Shown one piece after another: positions 1 to 5,779 of a DNA stretch of 6,225 nucleotides. The notes under the pieces were generated by a model. The model was not told the DNA's origin, did not search any database, and worked only from the letters and a program-made list of their open reading frames with translations. Both the position numbers and the translations under genes were made by a program. The stretch is from an uncultured Alphaproteobacteria bacterium (GTDB taxonomy: Bacteria; Pseudomonadota; Alphaproteobacteria; Caulobacterales; Hyphomonadaceae), in NCBI GenBank assembly GCA_903831485.1, contig CAIKXW010000109.1:1-6225 (forward strand), given 5' to 3'. Positions within the stretch are counted from its first letter, which is position 1, and each line of letters begins with the position of its first letter.

Positions 1-183
1 GCAATCGACCGCGAGCTTCTGGCGCTCGAGGCGCTGGCGATCCAGAACGGCAGCGCGATCGGCGTGGGCTTTGCCTACCCGGTCACCATCGAGCAACTCC
101 GCCTGTGGGCAGAAAGCCTTAAGGCCAAAGGCTACCAGCTGGCGCCCGCTTCGGCAGCCGCCGGGGTCGTTGCGCGATCGTGA
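1..183 (+). CDS. Divergent polysaccharide deacetylase family protein (YibQ/DUF610-like), C-terminal end only
   Basis: Frame 1 is open from the window edge to TGA at 181-183, giving the last 60 residues. The segment contains AIGVGFAYPVTIEQLRLWAE followed by LKAKGYQLAPASA. This matches the end of the NodB-like barrel in the divergent polysaccharide deacetylase family, where a conserved GxGxxYPxTI stretch precedes a helix and a strand ending in P-x-S. Proteins of this family are usually exported envelope proteins; their substrate is not settled, and the catalytic part is outside the window. The stop codon overlaps the GTG start of rppH, so the two genes are probably co-transcribed and translationally coupled. 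The family call rests on this short tail and on the adjoining rppH, a common alphaproteobacterial arrangement. Confidence 0.75.
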   Translation, partial: AIDRELLALEALAIQNGSAIGVGFAYPVTIEQLRLWAESLKAKGYQLAPASAAAGVVARS

Positions 184-698
184 GCTTCGAGGCCCAGCCG
201 CATCAGGGTGGACGCGATCCATCGCTCTACCGCCCCAATGTCGGCCTCGCGCTGTTCTCGAAACAGGGCCATGTCTGGCTCGGCCGCCGCGCTGGCGTCC
301 GCAAGGACGATGTGCGCTACGCTTGGCAGATGCCGCAGGGCGGGATCGATCGCGGAGAGACGCCGTCGCAGGCAGCCCTGCGCGAACTCGGCGAGGAAAC
401 CGGGCTCGAACCTGATCAGGTCGAACTGCTGGAAGAGCATGAGCCCTGGCTGTTCTACGACTTCCCTCCCGCGCTCAAGGCCAAGCTGACCGGCCCCTAT
501 TACGGACAGCGCCAGAAATGGTTCGCCTACCGCTTCACGGGCTCGGACACGGACTTCCGGCTCGACAGGCACACGGTCGAGTTCGATGCATGGAAGTGGG
601 CGAAGCTCGAGGATGCGCCGGGACTCGTCATCCCGTTCAAGGCTGCGGTCTATGCGGAAATCGCCAAGGGCTTTGTGCGTTGGACGGCGCCGGTCTGA
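180..698 (+). CDS. rppH: RNA pyrophosphohydrolase RppH (Nudix hydrolase)
   Basis: This 172-residue Nudix enzyme converts the 5'-triphosphate of mRNAs to a monophosphate, which opens them to RNase E decay; some relatives also cleave dinucleoside polyphosphates. It is cytosolic. The N-terminal LYRPNVG (about 16-22) is the usual RppH opening. A complete Nudix box spans residues 54-76 (GGIDRGE, seven residues, then RELGEETGL), with the metal-binding REXXEE glutamates intact. The GQRQKWF motif near 109-115 is also typical of RppH. The GTG start at 180 overlaps the upstream TGA as GTGA. No strong Shine-Dalgarno sequence is visible, and the next in-frame ATG would remove the N-terminal motif, so GTG with translational coupling is preferred. 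The gene ends at 698, directly against the end of a convergent gene. Confidence 0.96.
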   Translation: MSFEAQPHQGGRDPSLYRPNVGLALFSKQGHVWLGRRAGVRKDDVRYAWQMPQGGIDRGETPSQAALRELGEETGLEPDQVELLEEHEPWLFYDFPPALKAKLTGPYYGQRQKWFAYRFTGSDTDFRLDRHTVEFDAWKWAKLEDAPGLVIPFKAAVYAEIAKGFVRWTAPV

Positions 699-1400
699 TC
701 AGTCGGGCAGAAAGTCGGCGCGGAGGATGCCGGGGCGTTCACTGCTTGGCGGGTATTCCATCACGTCGATGAACTCACCCTTGGCTGACTTCAGCCGCTC
801 CCAGCGAACCTCGCCCTGCAGCATTTGCGTCGAGTCTGACGTGAAGCCGATCTGGGGATCCTGCAGCAGGGACGTGACCTTCTTGAACCCATCTTCCGAC
901 AGCGGACGAAGGATGGCGGCGCCGCAGTTCAGCGGCTCCTCGCCATACCCGAACAGGTAGACGACGCCGTCCACGGCCGGCACGCGCCAGGTGACCGCGC
1001 CGGGCGGAAGGGCGCGCGAGAGTTCCTCCTGCGCAGGGCTGGCCGGACCGAGGCCGAGCTGCATGGCGCGTGCAGAGAGATCTCCGCCATCGCCGTTGAC
1101 GGACGCGCGGCAGACTTTGACGATCAGGTCCGCGACGGCGACAGGCGAGAAATCGACCGGACCCGTGTAGGCAGGTGCTGCGGGCGCAGGCGCAGCCGCC
1201 GATGCGGAGGACGAGGGCGCAGCAGGCGCGGGCGCCGCGACAGGGGCGGCAACAGCTGCAGGCGGCGCTTCAACCGGCGCTGCGGGCGTTCCGCTCGTGA
1301 GCAGTCTCAGGCTGTCAGTCGCCGGTTGCTGCCCTTCCTGGGCATGTGCGGCCTGCGCGCCAAAGGCCGCAAACGCGGCCAGAGCCAGAGTCAGTTTCAT
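699..1400 (-). CDS. Secreted protein of unknown function with Pro/Ala-rich linker (paralogue A)
   Basis: I do not recognise this 233-residue protein. Residues 1-20 form a classical signal peptide (MKLTLALAAF..., predicted cleavage after AHA at 20). Residues about 37-78 are a low-complexity Pro/Ala/Ser linker. A globular domain of about 150 residues follows, with cysteines at 97 and 159, a Trp at 138 and GVVYLF at 145-150. The two cysteines could form a disulfide after export. The layout matches the proteins at 2975-3523 and 5106-5672. An in-frame ATG 63 bases upstream is possible, but the start at 1400 is chosen because the signal peptide begins there and GGGGTG (1405-1410) lies four bases away. 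It sits 145 bases downstream of atpC on the same strand, and its stop abuts that of rppH. Likely periplasmic, function unknown. Confidence 0.8.
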   Translation of the reverse strand: MKLTLALAAFAAFGAQAAHAQEGQQPATDSLRLLTSGTPAAPVEAPPAAVAAPVAAPAPAAPSSSASAAAPAPAAPAYTGPVDFSPVAVADLIVKVCRASVNGDGGDLSARAMQLGLGPASPAQEELSRALPPGAVTWRVPAVDGVVYLFGYGEEPLNCGAAILRPLSEDGFKKVTSLLQDPQIGFTSDSTQMLQGEVRWERLKSAKGEFIDVMEYPPSSERPGILRADFLPD

Positions 1401-1473
1401 GCGACACCCCAATGCCCTTGTCGTCGTGGACTGTACGCCCTGAAAGGCACGCCAAGAAGACACCCGGGTCAGT

Positions 1474-1483
1474 TATCGCGATA
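1474..1483. promoter_or_regulatory. 10-bp palindrome TATCGCGATA upstream of paralogue A, possible operator
   Basis: A perfect 10-bp palindrome lies in the 145-base gap between atpC and paralogue A, about 74 bases before the start codon of A. Size and placement would suit a repressor or activator site. Short palindromes also arise by chance, and no convincing promoter hexamers were found beside it. Confidence 0.2.
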
Positions 1484-1494
1484 GTTGCAGGCAT

Positions 1495-1509
1495 GCCCGC
1501 TCTACGGGC
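1495..1509 (-). terminator. Small hairpin in the atpC to paralogue A gap
   Basis: GCCCG (1495-1499) pairs with CGGGC (1505-1509) around a five-base loop. There is no U-tract on the minus strand after it, so it is at best a weak or Rho-assisted stop. It is the second of two hairpins behind atpC. Confidence 0.25.
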
Positions 1510-1519
1510 GGCCGCAGCG

Positions 1520-1539
1520 CCCTGACCCAACGTTCAGGG
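1520..1539 (-). terminator. Hairpin immediately downstream of atpC
   Basis: CCCTGA (1520-1525) pairs perfectly with TCAGGG (1534-1539) around an eight-base loop, six bases after the atpC stop. No U-tract follows on the minus strand. It could end or stabilise the atpC message; intrinsic termination is doubtful. Confidence 0.35.
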
Positions 1540-1545
1540 ACAAGT

Positions 1546-1944
1546 TCAGGAAACAGCGGCGCGCAGCGCTTCCAGATAAACCAGACGCTCGGCAGCGCGC
1601 TTGCGGCGGGTTTCGTCGCCCGGATCGGCGGCGTCCGAACGAAGCTTGGTGATCTCCGTGTCGAGCGCACCCGCATCGACGTCCGAAAGGCGGATCGCCT
1701 CCTCGGCCAGGATCGTCAGGCCGGCGGGCGTCACGTCGGCAAAGCCGCCGCGGACGAAGACCGGCGTAACGCCGCTCTCTTCATGGATGCGCACCACGCC
1801 CGGCTTGAGCACGGTCATGAACGGCGCATGCTTGGGCAGCACGCCGAACTCGCCCTCGACGCCTGGGGCATCAACCTGTTTCACGTCACCGGAAAACAGC
1901 TCGCGCACGGGCGATACCAGCGAGAAATGCAGCATGTCAGCCAT
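1546..1944 (-). CDS. atpC: ATP synthase F1 complex, epsilon subunit
   Basis: This 132-residue protein is the epsilon subunit of the F1Fo ATP synthase. It sits with gamma in the central stalk on the cytoplasmic face of the membrane, couples rotation to catalysis and can inhibit ATP hydrolysis. The N-terminal beta-sandwich is recognisable from LHFSLVSPVRELFSGDV (5-21), GVEGEFGVLPKHAPF (28-42) and LKPGVVRI (46-53). A charged helical C-terminal region follows (about 90-132). Length is normal for the family. The ATG at 1944 is preferred over a second Met three codons in, because GGGG (1951-1954) lies six bases upstream. The context is unusual: the next gene upstream is a metallophosphoesterase 64 bases away, not atpD, and no other ATP synthase gene occurs in the window. 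Confidence 0.95.
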   Translation of the reverse strand: MADMLHFSLVSPVRELFSGDVKQVDAPGVEGEFGVLPKHAPFMTVLKPGVVRIHEESGVTPVFVRGGFADVTPAGLTILAEEAIRLSDVDAGALDTEITKLRSDAADPGDETRRKRAAERLVYLEALRAAVS

Positions 1945-1967
1945 GTCGGGCCCCTGTTTCGCGCGCC

Positions 1968-1995
1968 GGTCTAGCAGGCCTGAAACCCCTGTAAA
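1968..1995 (-). promoter_or_regulatory. Candidate promoter for atpC
   Basis: On the minus strand TTTACA (1995-1990, five of six matches to the -35 consensus) is followed after 16 bases by TAGACC (1973-1968, a poor -10). It would give atpC its own transcript rather than depending on the metallophosphoesterase genes. The -10 match is weak, so this is tentative. Confidence 0.2.
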
Positions 1996-2008
1996 GGCGG
2001 CAATCTGG

Positions 2009-2959
2009 CTAGAAGCCCCTCAGGGTTAGGACAGCAATTTCAGGGGGTTGGTTGAAGCGCACCGGCAGGATCGACGTGCCGACCCCGCCCGACACGTAAA
2101 GCCAGCCGCCCCGGTCCTCGTAGAGGCCGCAGGGCCAGCGTTCTGCTCCGGGCGAGACATGCACCAGGCGGCCGACCAACGGCAGGTTCACCTGGCCGCA
2201 ATGGGAATGTCCCGCCAGCGTCAGGGCGACCTTGGCTGGCGCCGCTGCGAACGGGTCCGGCCAGTGGGAGAGGACGATGATGGGCTCATTGTCGGGAACC
2301 CCTGCGAGCGTGTTTGTGTAGGACGGCTGGGCCCGGCGCGATTCATAGTCCGCGAGCCCGCCGATCCAGAACGCCCCGCCCTCGCGCGGGATGCGGGCGC
2401 GGCTGTTCTCCATCACCTGCACGCCCGCGATTACGAGGCCGGATTCCACCGCTGGCCCGTCATACCACCAGTCGTGATTGCCAAGCACCGACCAGACGCC
2501 AAGTGGCGCCTTGAGCTTGCCAAAGGCTGCGAGACCCTCGCCGATCTCGCGGCGCTCATCCGCGCTCCGGCCGGCGGCATCTTCATGACCGCCGACGAAA
2601 TCACCGAGCAGCACGACGATGTCCGGACGTTCGGCGTTCATGCGGGCGATGATCGATTCCAGCCGAGCGATGCCGACATGGGGGCCGTCGGTATGCGTGT
2701 CGGAAATCACGCCGATGCGCAGGGGCGGACCGCTCCAGCTGCGGCTCGTCACCTCGACACGGCGCACCTCCAGGGTCGTCGGCTCCCAGAGAAAGGCGCG
2801 GATGCCGAGCGCCCACATCAGCGTGACGGCGGCGATGGCGCTCCACAGCATCCAGCCGGGGCCGCGCCCCGCCTTCAGCCCGCGCCATAGGCCAAGCCCC
2901 AGCAGTGCGGGCCACGCGAGTGCGCCAAACCAGGCGAGCCAGACGGCTAGATCGGTCAT
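2009..2959 (-). CDS. Membrane-anchored metallophosphoesterase (calcineurin-like fold)
   Basis: This is a 316-residue protein with two N-terminal hydrophobic segments (about 5-25 and 36-57) and a two-metal phosphoesterase domain (about 80-316). All core motifs are present: SDTHTD (86-91, metal ligands D87 and H89), GDFVGG (119-124, D120), GNHDWW (160-165, N161 and H162), SHWPDPF (231-237, H232) and GHSHCGQ (250-256, H251 and H253). The set resembles the YkuE/YaeI-type group, some of which act on lipid-linked phosphates; the substrate here cannot be read from sequence. The loop between the two membrane segments is basic (R26, K29, R32), so by the positive-inside rule the catalytic domain should face the periplasm. 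The start is 15 bases after the stop of paralogue B with no clear ribosome binding site, suggesting an operon and coupling. Confidence 0.9.
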   Translation of the reverse strand: MTDLAVWLAWFGALAWPALLGLGLWRGLKAGRGPGWMLWSAIAAVTLMWALGIRAFLWEPTTLEVRRVEVTSRSWSGPPLRIGVISDTHTDGPHVGIARLESIIARMNAERPDIVVLLGDFVGGHEDAAGRSADERREIGEGLAAFGKLKAPLGVWSVLGNHDWWYDGPAVESGLVIAGVQVMENSRARIPREGGAFWIGGLADYESRRAQPSYTNTLAGVPDNEPIIVLSHWPDPFAAAPAKVALTLAGHSHCGQVNLPLVGRLVHVSPGAERWPCGLYEDRGGWLYVSGGVGTSILPVRFNQPPEIAVLTLRGF

Positions 2960-2974
2960 GCTGCGGGGCGAACT

Positions 2975-3523
2975 CTACTGGGACAGCGACACGGTGGCGG
3001 TGACCACGCTGAACTTCGACTGGTGTCCCGGCGCACCGGGGTTGGCTCCGGATAACTGGACCACCATGCGGCGGCCATTTCTGCGGCCGGTGAGGGTCTG
3101 CGTGAACCCGTCGGCCGGGCCTGCCAGCGCCTCGAAGCCTCGCAGCACAAGCGCCAGCGTCGCATCCGCGACTGTCGGCCCGGTCGCCGGGCCGTAGACC
3201 ATCACAACGCACTGCCCGGCACGCTCGCGGATCGTGACAACGCCGCGCGCATCGGCGACGTCCCACACCGTTTCGTCCGGCGCGGCGCCAGCCTGCCGGC
3301 GCGTCTCGGCGTCCTGTGTCGGCTGCACCTTGCCTTCGCGCGCCAGTGCAAGCGCGCTGACGCCATCGCCGCTGATGGCGGGCACGCACACGCCCACAAC
3401 GGCCTGCTTGAAGGATTCTGCGGCAGCGGCTGGCGACAGGTTGGCTGACACGGCGGAACGCTGTGCGTAGGCGGGAGCGATCGCCATTGTGGCGAGGACA
3501 AGCAGGCTGGCCGTGGTCTTCAT
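2975..3523 (-). CDS. Secreted protein of unknown function (paralogue B)
   Basis: I do not recognise this 182-residue protein. It opens with a signal peptide (residues 1-20, MKTTASLLVL..., predicted cleavage after AYA). The mature part has cysteines at 46 and 105, a Trp at 87 and RGVVTI at 93-98. Measured from the first cysteine, the Trp and the GVV strand fall at the same offsets as in the protein at 699-1400, which argues for common ancestry; overall similarity is otherwise low. The start at 3523 is chosen over an in-frame Met 33 bases upstream because a good ribosome binding site lies six bases before it and the signal peptide begins there. It is the first gene of a minus-strand set leading into the metallophosphoesterase, and diverges from the S41 peptidase across 98 bases. 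Probably periplasmic. Confidence 0.8.
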   Translation of the reverse strand: MKTTASLLVLATMAIAPAYAQRSAVSANLSPAAAAESFKQAVVGVCVPAISGDGVSALALAREGKVQPTQDAETRRQAGAAPDETVWDVADARGVVTIRERAGQCVVMVYGPATGPTVADATLALVLRGFEALAGPADGFTQTLTGRRNGRRMVVQLSGANPGAPGHQSKFSVVTATVSLSQ

Positions 3524-3529
3524 GAAGTG

Positions 3530-3534
3530 CTCCC
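3530..3534 (-). promoter_or_regulatory. Ribosome binding site of paralogue B
   Basis: GGGAG on the minus strand lies six bases before the ATG at 3523. It decides between this start and the longer in-frame alternative at 3556. Confidence 0.6.
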
Positions 3535-3621
3535 GACGTCGCGACACTAGCGACATCGCCTGACGCGTGCCAGCTTTGATGGACGTGTGAACTGCGTGTT
3601 GGGGAGTGGCGTAGAACGGTC

Positions 3622-5109
3622 ATGAGCTTGCTGACCCGCCGGACCTTGCTTGGATCGATTGCCGCCGCGCCGGCCGCCTGCGCCAGCCTTGGCCCGCCGA
3701 CTGCGCCGGGCGCTGGTCCCGGGCCGATGATCACCGGCGCGGACGCTAGCGGCGATGTCGCCATCCTGCGCCGCGCCTACACGCTACTGCATCCCGGTCT
3801 CTACCGGTACAACACGCCAGAAGCGATGGCGGCGCGTTTCGATCAGCTGGAACGCGACCTCAGCGCAGACCAATCGCTCGGCCGGGCCTACCTTAAACTG
3901 TCGCGCTTCCTAGGGACGGTGAAATGCGGGCACACCTACGCGAACTTCTTCAACCAGTCGGACGAGGCCGCCTCCGCGCTTCTTCAGCGTCGCAGTTTCT
4001 TGCCCTTCCATTTCCGCTGGCTGGGCGGGCGCATTGTGGTTGAGCACAACCTTTCGGGTGAAGCCACGCTCGCGCCCGGCACAGTGATCAGCAGCATTGA
4101 CGGGATCCCCACCGAGCAGGTTCTTGCAACGCTGCTGCCCTTTGCCCGCGCCGACGGGAACAATGACGACAAGCGTCGCGCGCTTCTCGAGGTGCGCGGC
4201 TATGATCGCATCGAGACGTTCGATGTCTTTCATTCGTTGATCTTCCCGGTATCGCCTGGCGGCTACAACTTGCACGTCCGTGCGCCCGGCAGCGTGGAGC
4301 GCGGCGTGACGGTTGCGCCTCATGGTCCGGACGAACGCAAGGCTGCACTGCGTGTCAGCGGGAATGACGGCAACCGTGCGGCATGGACGTTTACGATGCG
4401 CGATGGCGTTGGCATACTGACCATGCCGGACTGGGCGCTCTATGACAGCAATTGGGACTGGCGCAGCTGGCTCGATGCGACGATGTCGGAATTGGTGAGC
4501 AGCAAGGCGCGTCGTCTGGTCATCGACCTCCGCGGCAATGAAGGCGGCCTCGACTGCGGCGAGGGCATCATTGCGCGCCTCATCGACCGCGATCTGAAGC
4601 TCGACGGCGATGAGCGCCGCGTGAGGTATCGCAAGACGCCGGCGGACCTCGACCCCTTTCTCGACACATGGGACAAGTCTTTCCGCGACTGGGGTGATGA
4701 CGCTGTCGATCTCGACGATGGCTGGTATCGTCTGAAGGCCGACGACGGCGACGTGGCGGTGATCACGCCGAAAGGACCGCAATTCACGGGCAGCGTCATC
4801 GTGCTGACCGATGCGCAGAACAGCTCGGCGACATTCCAGTTCGCCCAGCAGATCCAGTCGCGCGGCCTGGGCCGGCTCTACGGCCAACCGACTGGCGGCA
4901 ACCAGCGCGGCATCAATGGCGGCGCGTTCTTCTTCCTTCGCCTGCCCGGTTCGGGCCTTGAGGCCGACCTGCCGCTGATCGGACGCTTCCCGCCTGGCGC
5001 GCCGCCGGATGCCGGGCTGACCCCGGATGTTCGCGTCGATCTCACAGCCGAGGACATCGCCACCGGGCGGGACCGCGTGATGGAGACGGCGCTCGCCGCG
5101 CCTGGCTAG
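3622..5109 (+). CDS. Exported S41-family (tricorn-like) serine peptidase
   Basis: This is a 495-residue protein. The N-terminus TRRTLLG (5-11) followed by an Ala-rich stretch resembles a twin-arginine signal; Cys20 in PAAC could be a lipid site, but Pro at -3 is atypical. GTVISSIDGIPTEQVL (153-168) looks like a reduced PDZ segment. The S41 core has VIDLRGNEGG (300-309), a nucleophile region TDAQNSSATF (396-405, Ser402 by alignment to Prc Ser430) and GQPTGGNQRG (421-430). The position of the Prc catalytic Lys is Asn427, while KCGHTY (101-106) supplies a His104 like the C/D-G-H-T motif of tricorn-type members. A Ser/His rather than Ser/Lys enzyme is therefore inferred. No strong ribosome binding site precedes the ATG. 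The last bases share CTAG with the convergent lipoprotein gene. Substrate unknown. Confidence 0.88.
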   Translation: MSLLTRRTLLGSIAAAPAACASLGPPTAPGAGPGPMITGADASGDVAILRRAYTLLHPGLYRYNTPEAMAARFDQLERDLSADQSLGRAYLKLSRFLGTVKCGHTYANFFNQSDEAASALLQRRSFLPFHFRWLGGRIVVEHNLSGEATLAPGTVISSIDGIPTEQVLATLLPFARADGNNDDKRRALLEVRGYDRIETFDVFHSLIFPVSPGGYNLHVRAPGSVERGVTVAPHGPDERKAALRVSGNDGNRAAWTFTMRDGVGILTMPDWALYDSNWDWRSWLDATMSELVSSKARRLVIDLRGNEGGLDCGEGIIARLIDRDLKLDGDERRVRYRKTPADLDPFLDTWDKSFRDWGDDAVDLDDGWYRLKADDGDVAVITPKGPQFTGSVIVLTDAQNSSATFQFAQQIQSRGLGRLYGQPTGGNQRGINGGAFFFLRLPGSGLEADLPLIGRFPPGAPPDAGLTPDVRVDLTAEDIATGRDRVMETALAAPG

Positions 5110-5672
5110 GGGATCTGTCGCGACCTGCAGCTGGCGGCGTCCGCCTGCAGCACGGTCGCCGCGAAGGTGCGTCTGTCGGTGACATTGCTGTCCAGGCGCG
5201 AGGTCATCACTACGCCGACGGATTTGCCTTCGGGCATGCGGTCGACCGTGCAGACGGCGTCGCGAACTTCGCCCGGCGGCGCGGCGATGATCTGCATGTT
5301 CGCCCACCTGCGGCTCGACATGCCGAGATGCGTGGACACGGCCAGCTTGCGCGCCTCGGGCCCGTTGCCGGAGGGGATGTAGATCTCGCACCCGCCGCGA
5401 TCGTTGGCCCCGACCAGCACATCCCCATCCAGCTTCCAGCTTGGCGGCGAGATGCCCGTCACCACGCTGTAGATGGTGGAAGGCTCGTGCTTGCGCCCGC
5501 GCGCCGCCTCGCCGACGGCCTGCGCGATCGGCACGCTGTCGATAATGTTGCGATGGCAGATCTCGATGGCGAGCATCAGCCCCGCATTGGTGAGGTCCAC
5601 ATCGCCCAGAGGAGGCGGCGGCGTGGTGCTGCAGGCGCCGAGTGCGAGAAGTGAAATCGCCAGCCGCTTCAT
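5106..5672 (-). CDS. Putative lipoprotein of unknown function (paralogue C)
   Basis: This 188-residue protein is not one I recognise. MKRLAISLLALGAC ends in an acceptable lipobox (LGAC, lipidated Cys14), followed by a Thr/Pro-rich spacer, so a membrane-attached lipoprotein is likely. The mature domain has cysteines at 39 and 95 with a Trp at 79 and KLDGDVLVG at 80-88, the same order and nearly the same spacing as in the proteins at 699-1400 and 2975-3523. Two further cysteines at 141 and 182 are absent from those proteins and could form a second disulfide. The start is supported by GGAGGG six bases upstream. The TAG stop lies in a CTAG that also ends the S41 peptidase, giving a 4-base tail-to-tail overlap. 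Divergent from the toxin-antitoxin operon. Confidence 0.82.
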   Translation of the reverse strand: MKRLAISLLALGACSTTPPPPLGDVDLTNAGLMLAIEICHRNIIDSVPIAQAVGEAARGRKHEPSTIYSVVTGISPPSWKLDGDVLVGANDRGGCEIYIPSGNGPEARKLAVSTHLGMSSRRWANMQIIAAPPGEVRDAVCTVDRMPEGKSVGVVMTSRLDSNVTDRRTFAATVLQADAASCRSRQIP

Positions 5673-5678
5673 GCGGGT

Positions 5679-5684
5679 CCCTCC
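5679..5684 (-). promoter_or_regulatory. Ribosome binding site of paralogue C
   Basis: GGAGGG on the minus strand sits six bases before the ATG at 5672. It is the best Shine-Dalgarno match in the window and fixes the start of the lipoprotein. Confidence 0.75.
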
Positions 5685-5743
5685 GATTCAACTAACCTGC
5701 AGGCCAGATATCCGACCCGAAACAGTCCTCATGTAAGGCGATC

Positions 5744-5772
5744 TTGCTTGGACCAACCACTTGGACTATGTT
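5744..5772 (+). promoter_or_regulatory. Candidate toxin-antitoxin promoter (leaderless)
   Basis: TTGCTT (5744-5749) and TATGTT (5767-5772) are separated by 17 bases; the -10 matches four of six consensus positions and the -35 three. Transcription from here would begin about 5779, at the A of the antitoxin ATG. The absence of any Shine-Dalgarno sequence before that ATG fits a leaderless message. The operator repeats cover this promoter. Confidence 0.4.
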
Positions 5773-5779
5773 GGTCCAA
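5748..5779. repeat. Operator-like repeats TTGG(A/T)CCAA before the toxin-antitoxin genes
   Basis: TTGGACCAAC (5748-5757) and GTTGGTCCAA (5770-5779) form a perfect 10-bp inverted repeat with a 12-base spacer. Each arm is itself a 9-bp palindrome around one central base (TTGG-A/T-CCAA), and a third partial copy, TTGGAC (5761-5766), lies between them. The right arm ends on the first base of the antitoxin ATG. This is the expected place for a toxin-antitoxin complex to bind and repress its own operon. Confidence 0.7.

Noticed and set aside
1401..1463. Longer start for paralogue A (21 extra residues)
   Set aside because: The extension would bury the signal peptide; the ATG at 1400 has both the signal peptide and a plausible ribosome binding site.
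1601..2029. 142-codon plus-strand frame opposite atpC
   Set aside because: Ser/Arg/Thr-rich shadow of a confidently identified gene.
2048..2890. 280-codon plus-strand frame inside the metallophosphoesterase
   Set aside because: It is antisense to a gene with a complete set of metal-binding motifs and has no recognisable product.
3538..3555. GTCGCGAC palindrome and two GCGACA direct copies before paralogue B
   Set aside because: Short GC-rich repeats next to the ribosome binding site with no promoter in register; too weak to call an operator.
2601..3764. 387-codon minus-strand frame across the phosphoesterase and paralogue B
   Set aside because: Arg-rich shadow frame that cuts through genes with clear motifs and a signal peptide; no domain or ribosome binding site.
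3910..5691. 593-codon open frame on the minus strand, antisense to the S41 peptidase
   Set aside because: It overlaps two well-supported genes in other frames, its product is Arg/Ala/His-rich with no recognisable domain, and long antisense frames are expected in GC-rich coding DNA.
5696..5703. CCTGCAGG palindrome between paralogue C and the toxin-antitoxin operon
   Set aside because: Only 8 bp with no partner copy or placement relative to a promoter; likely chance.
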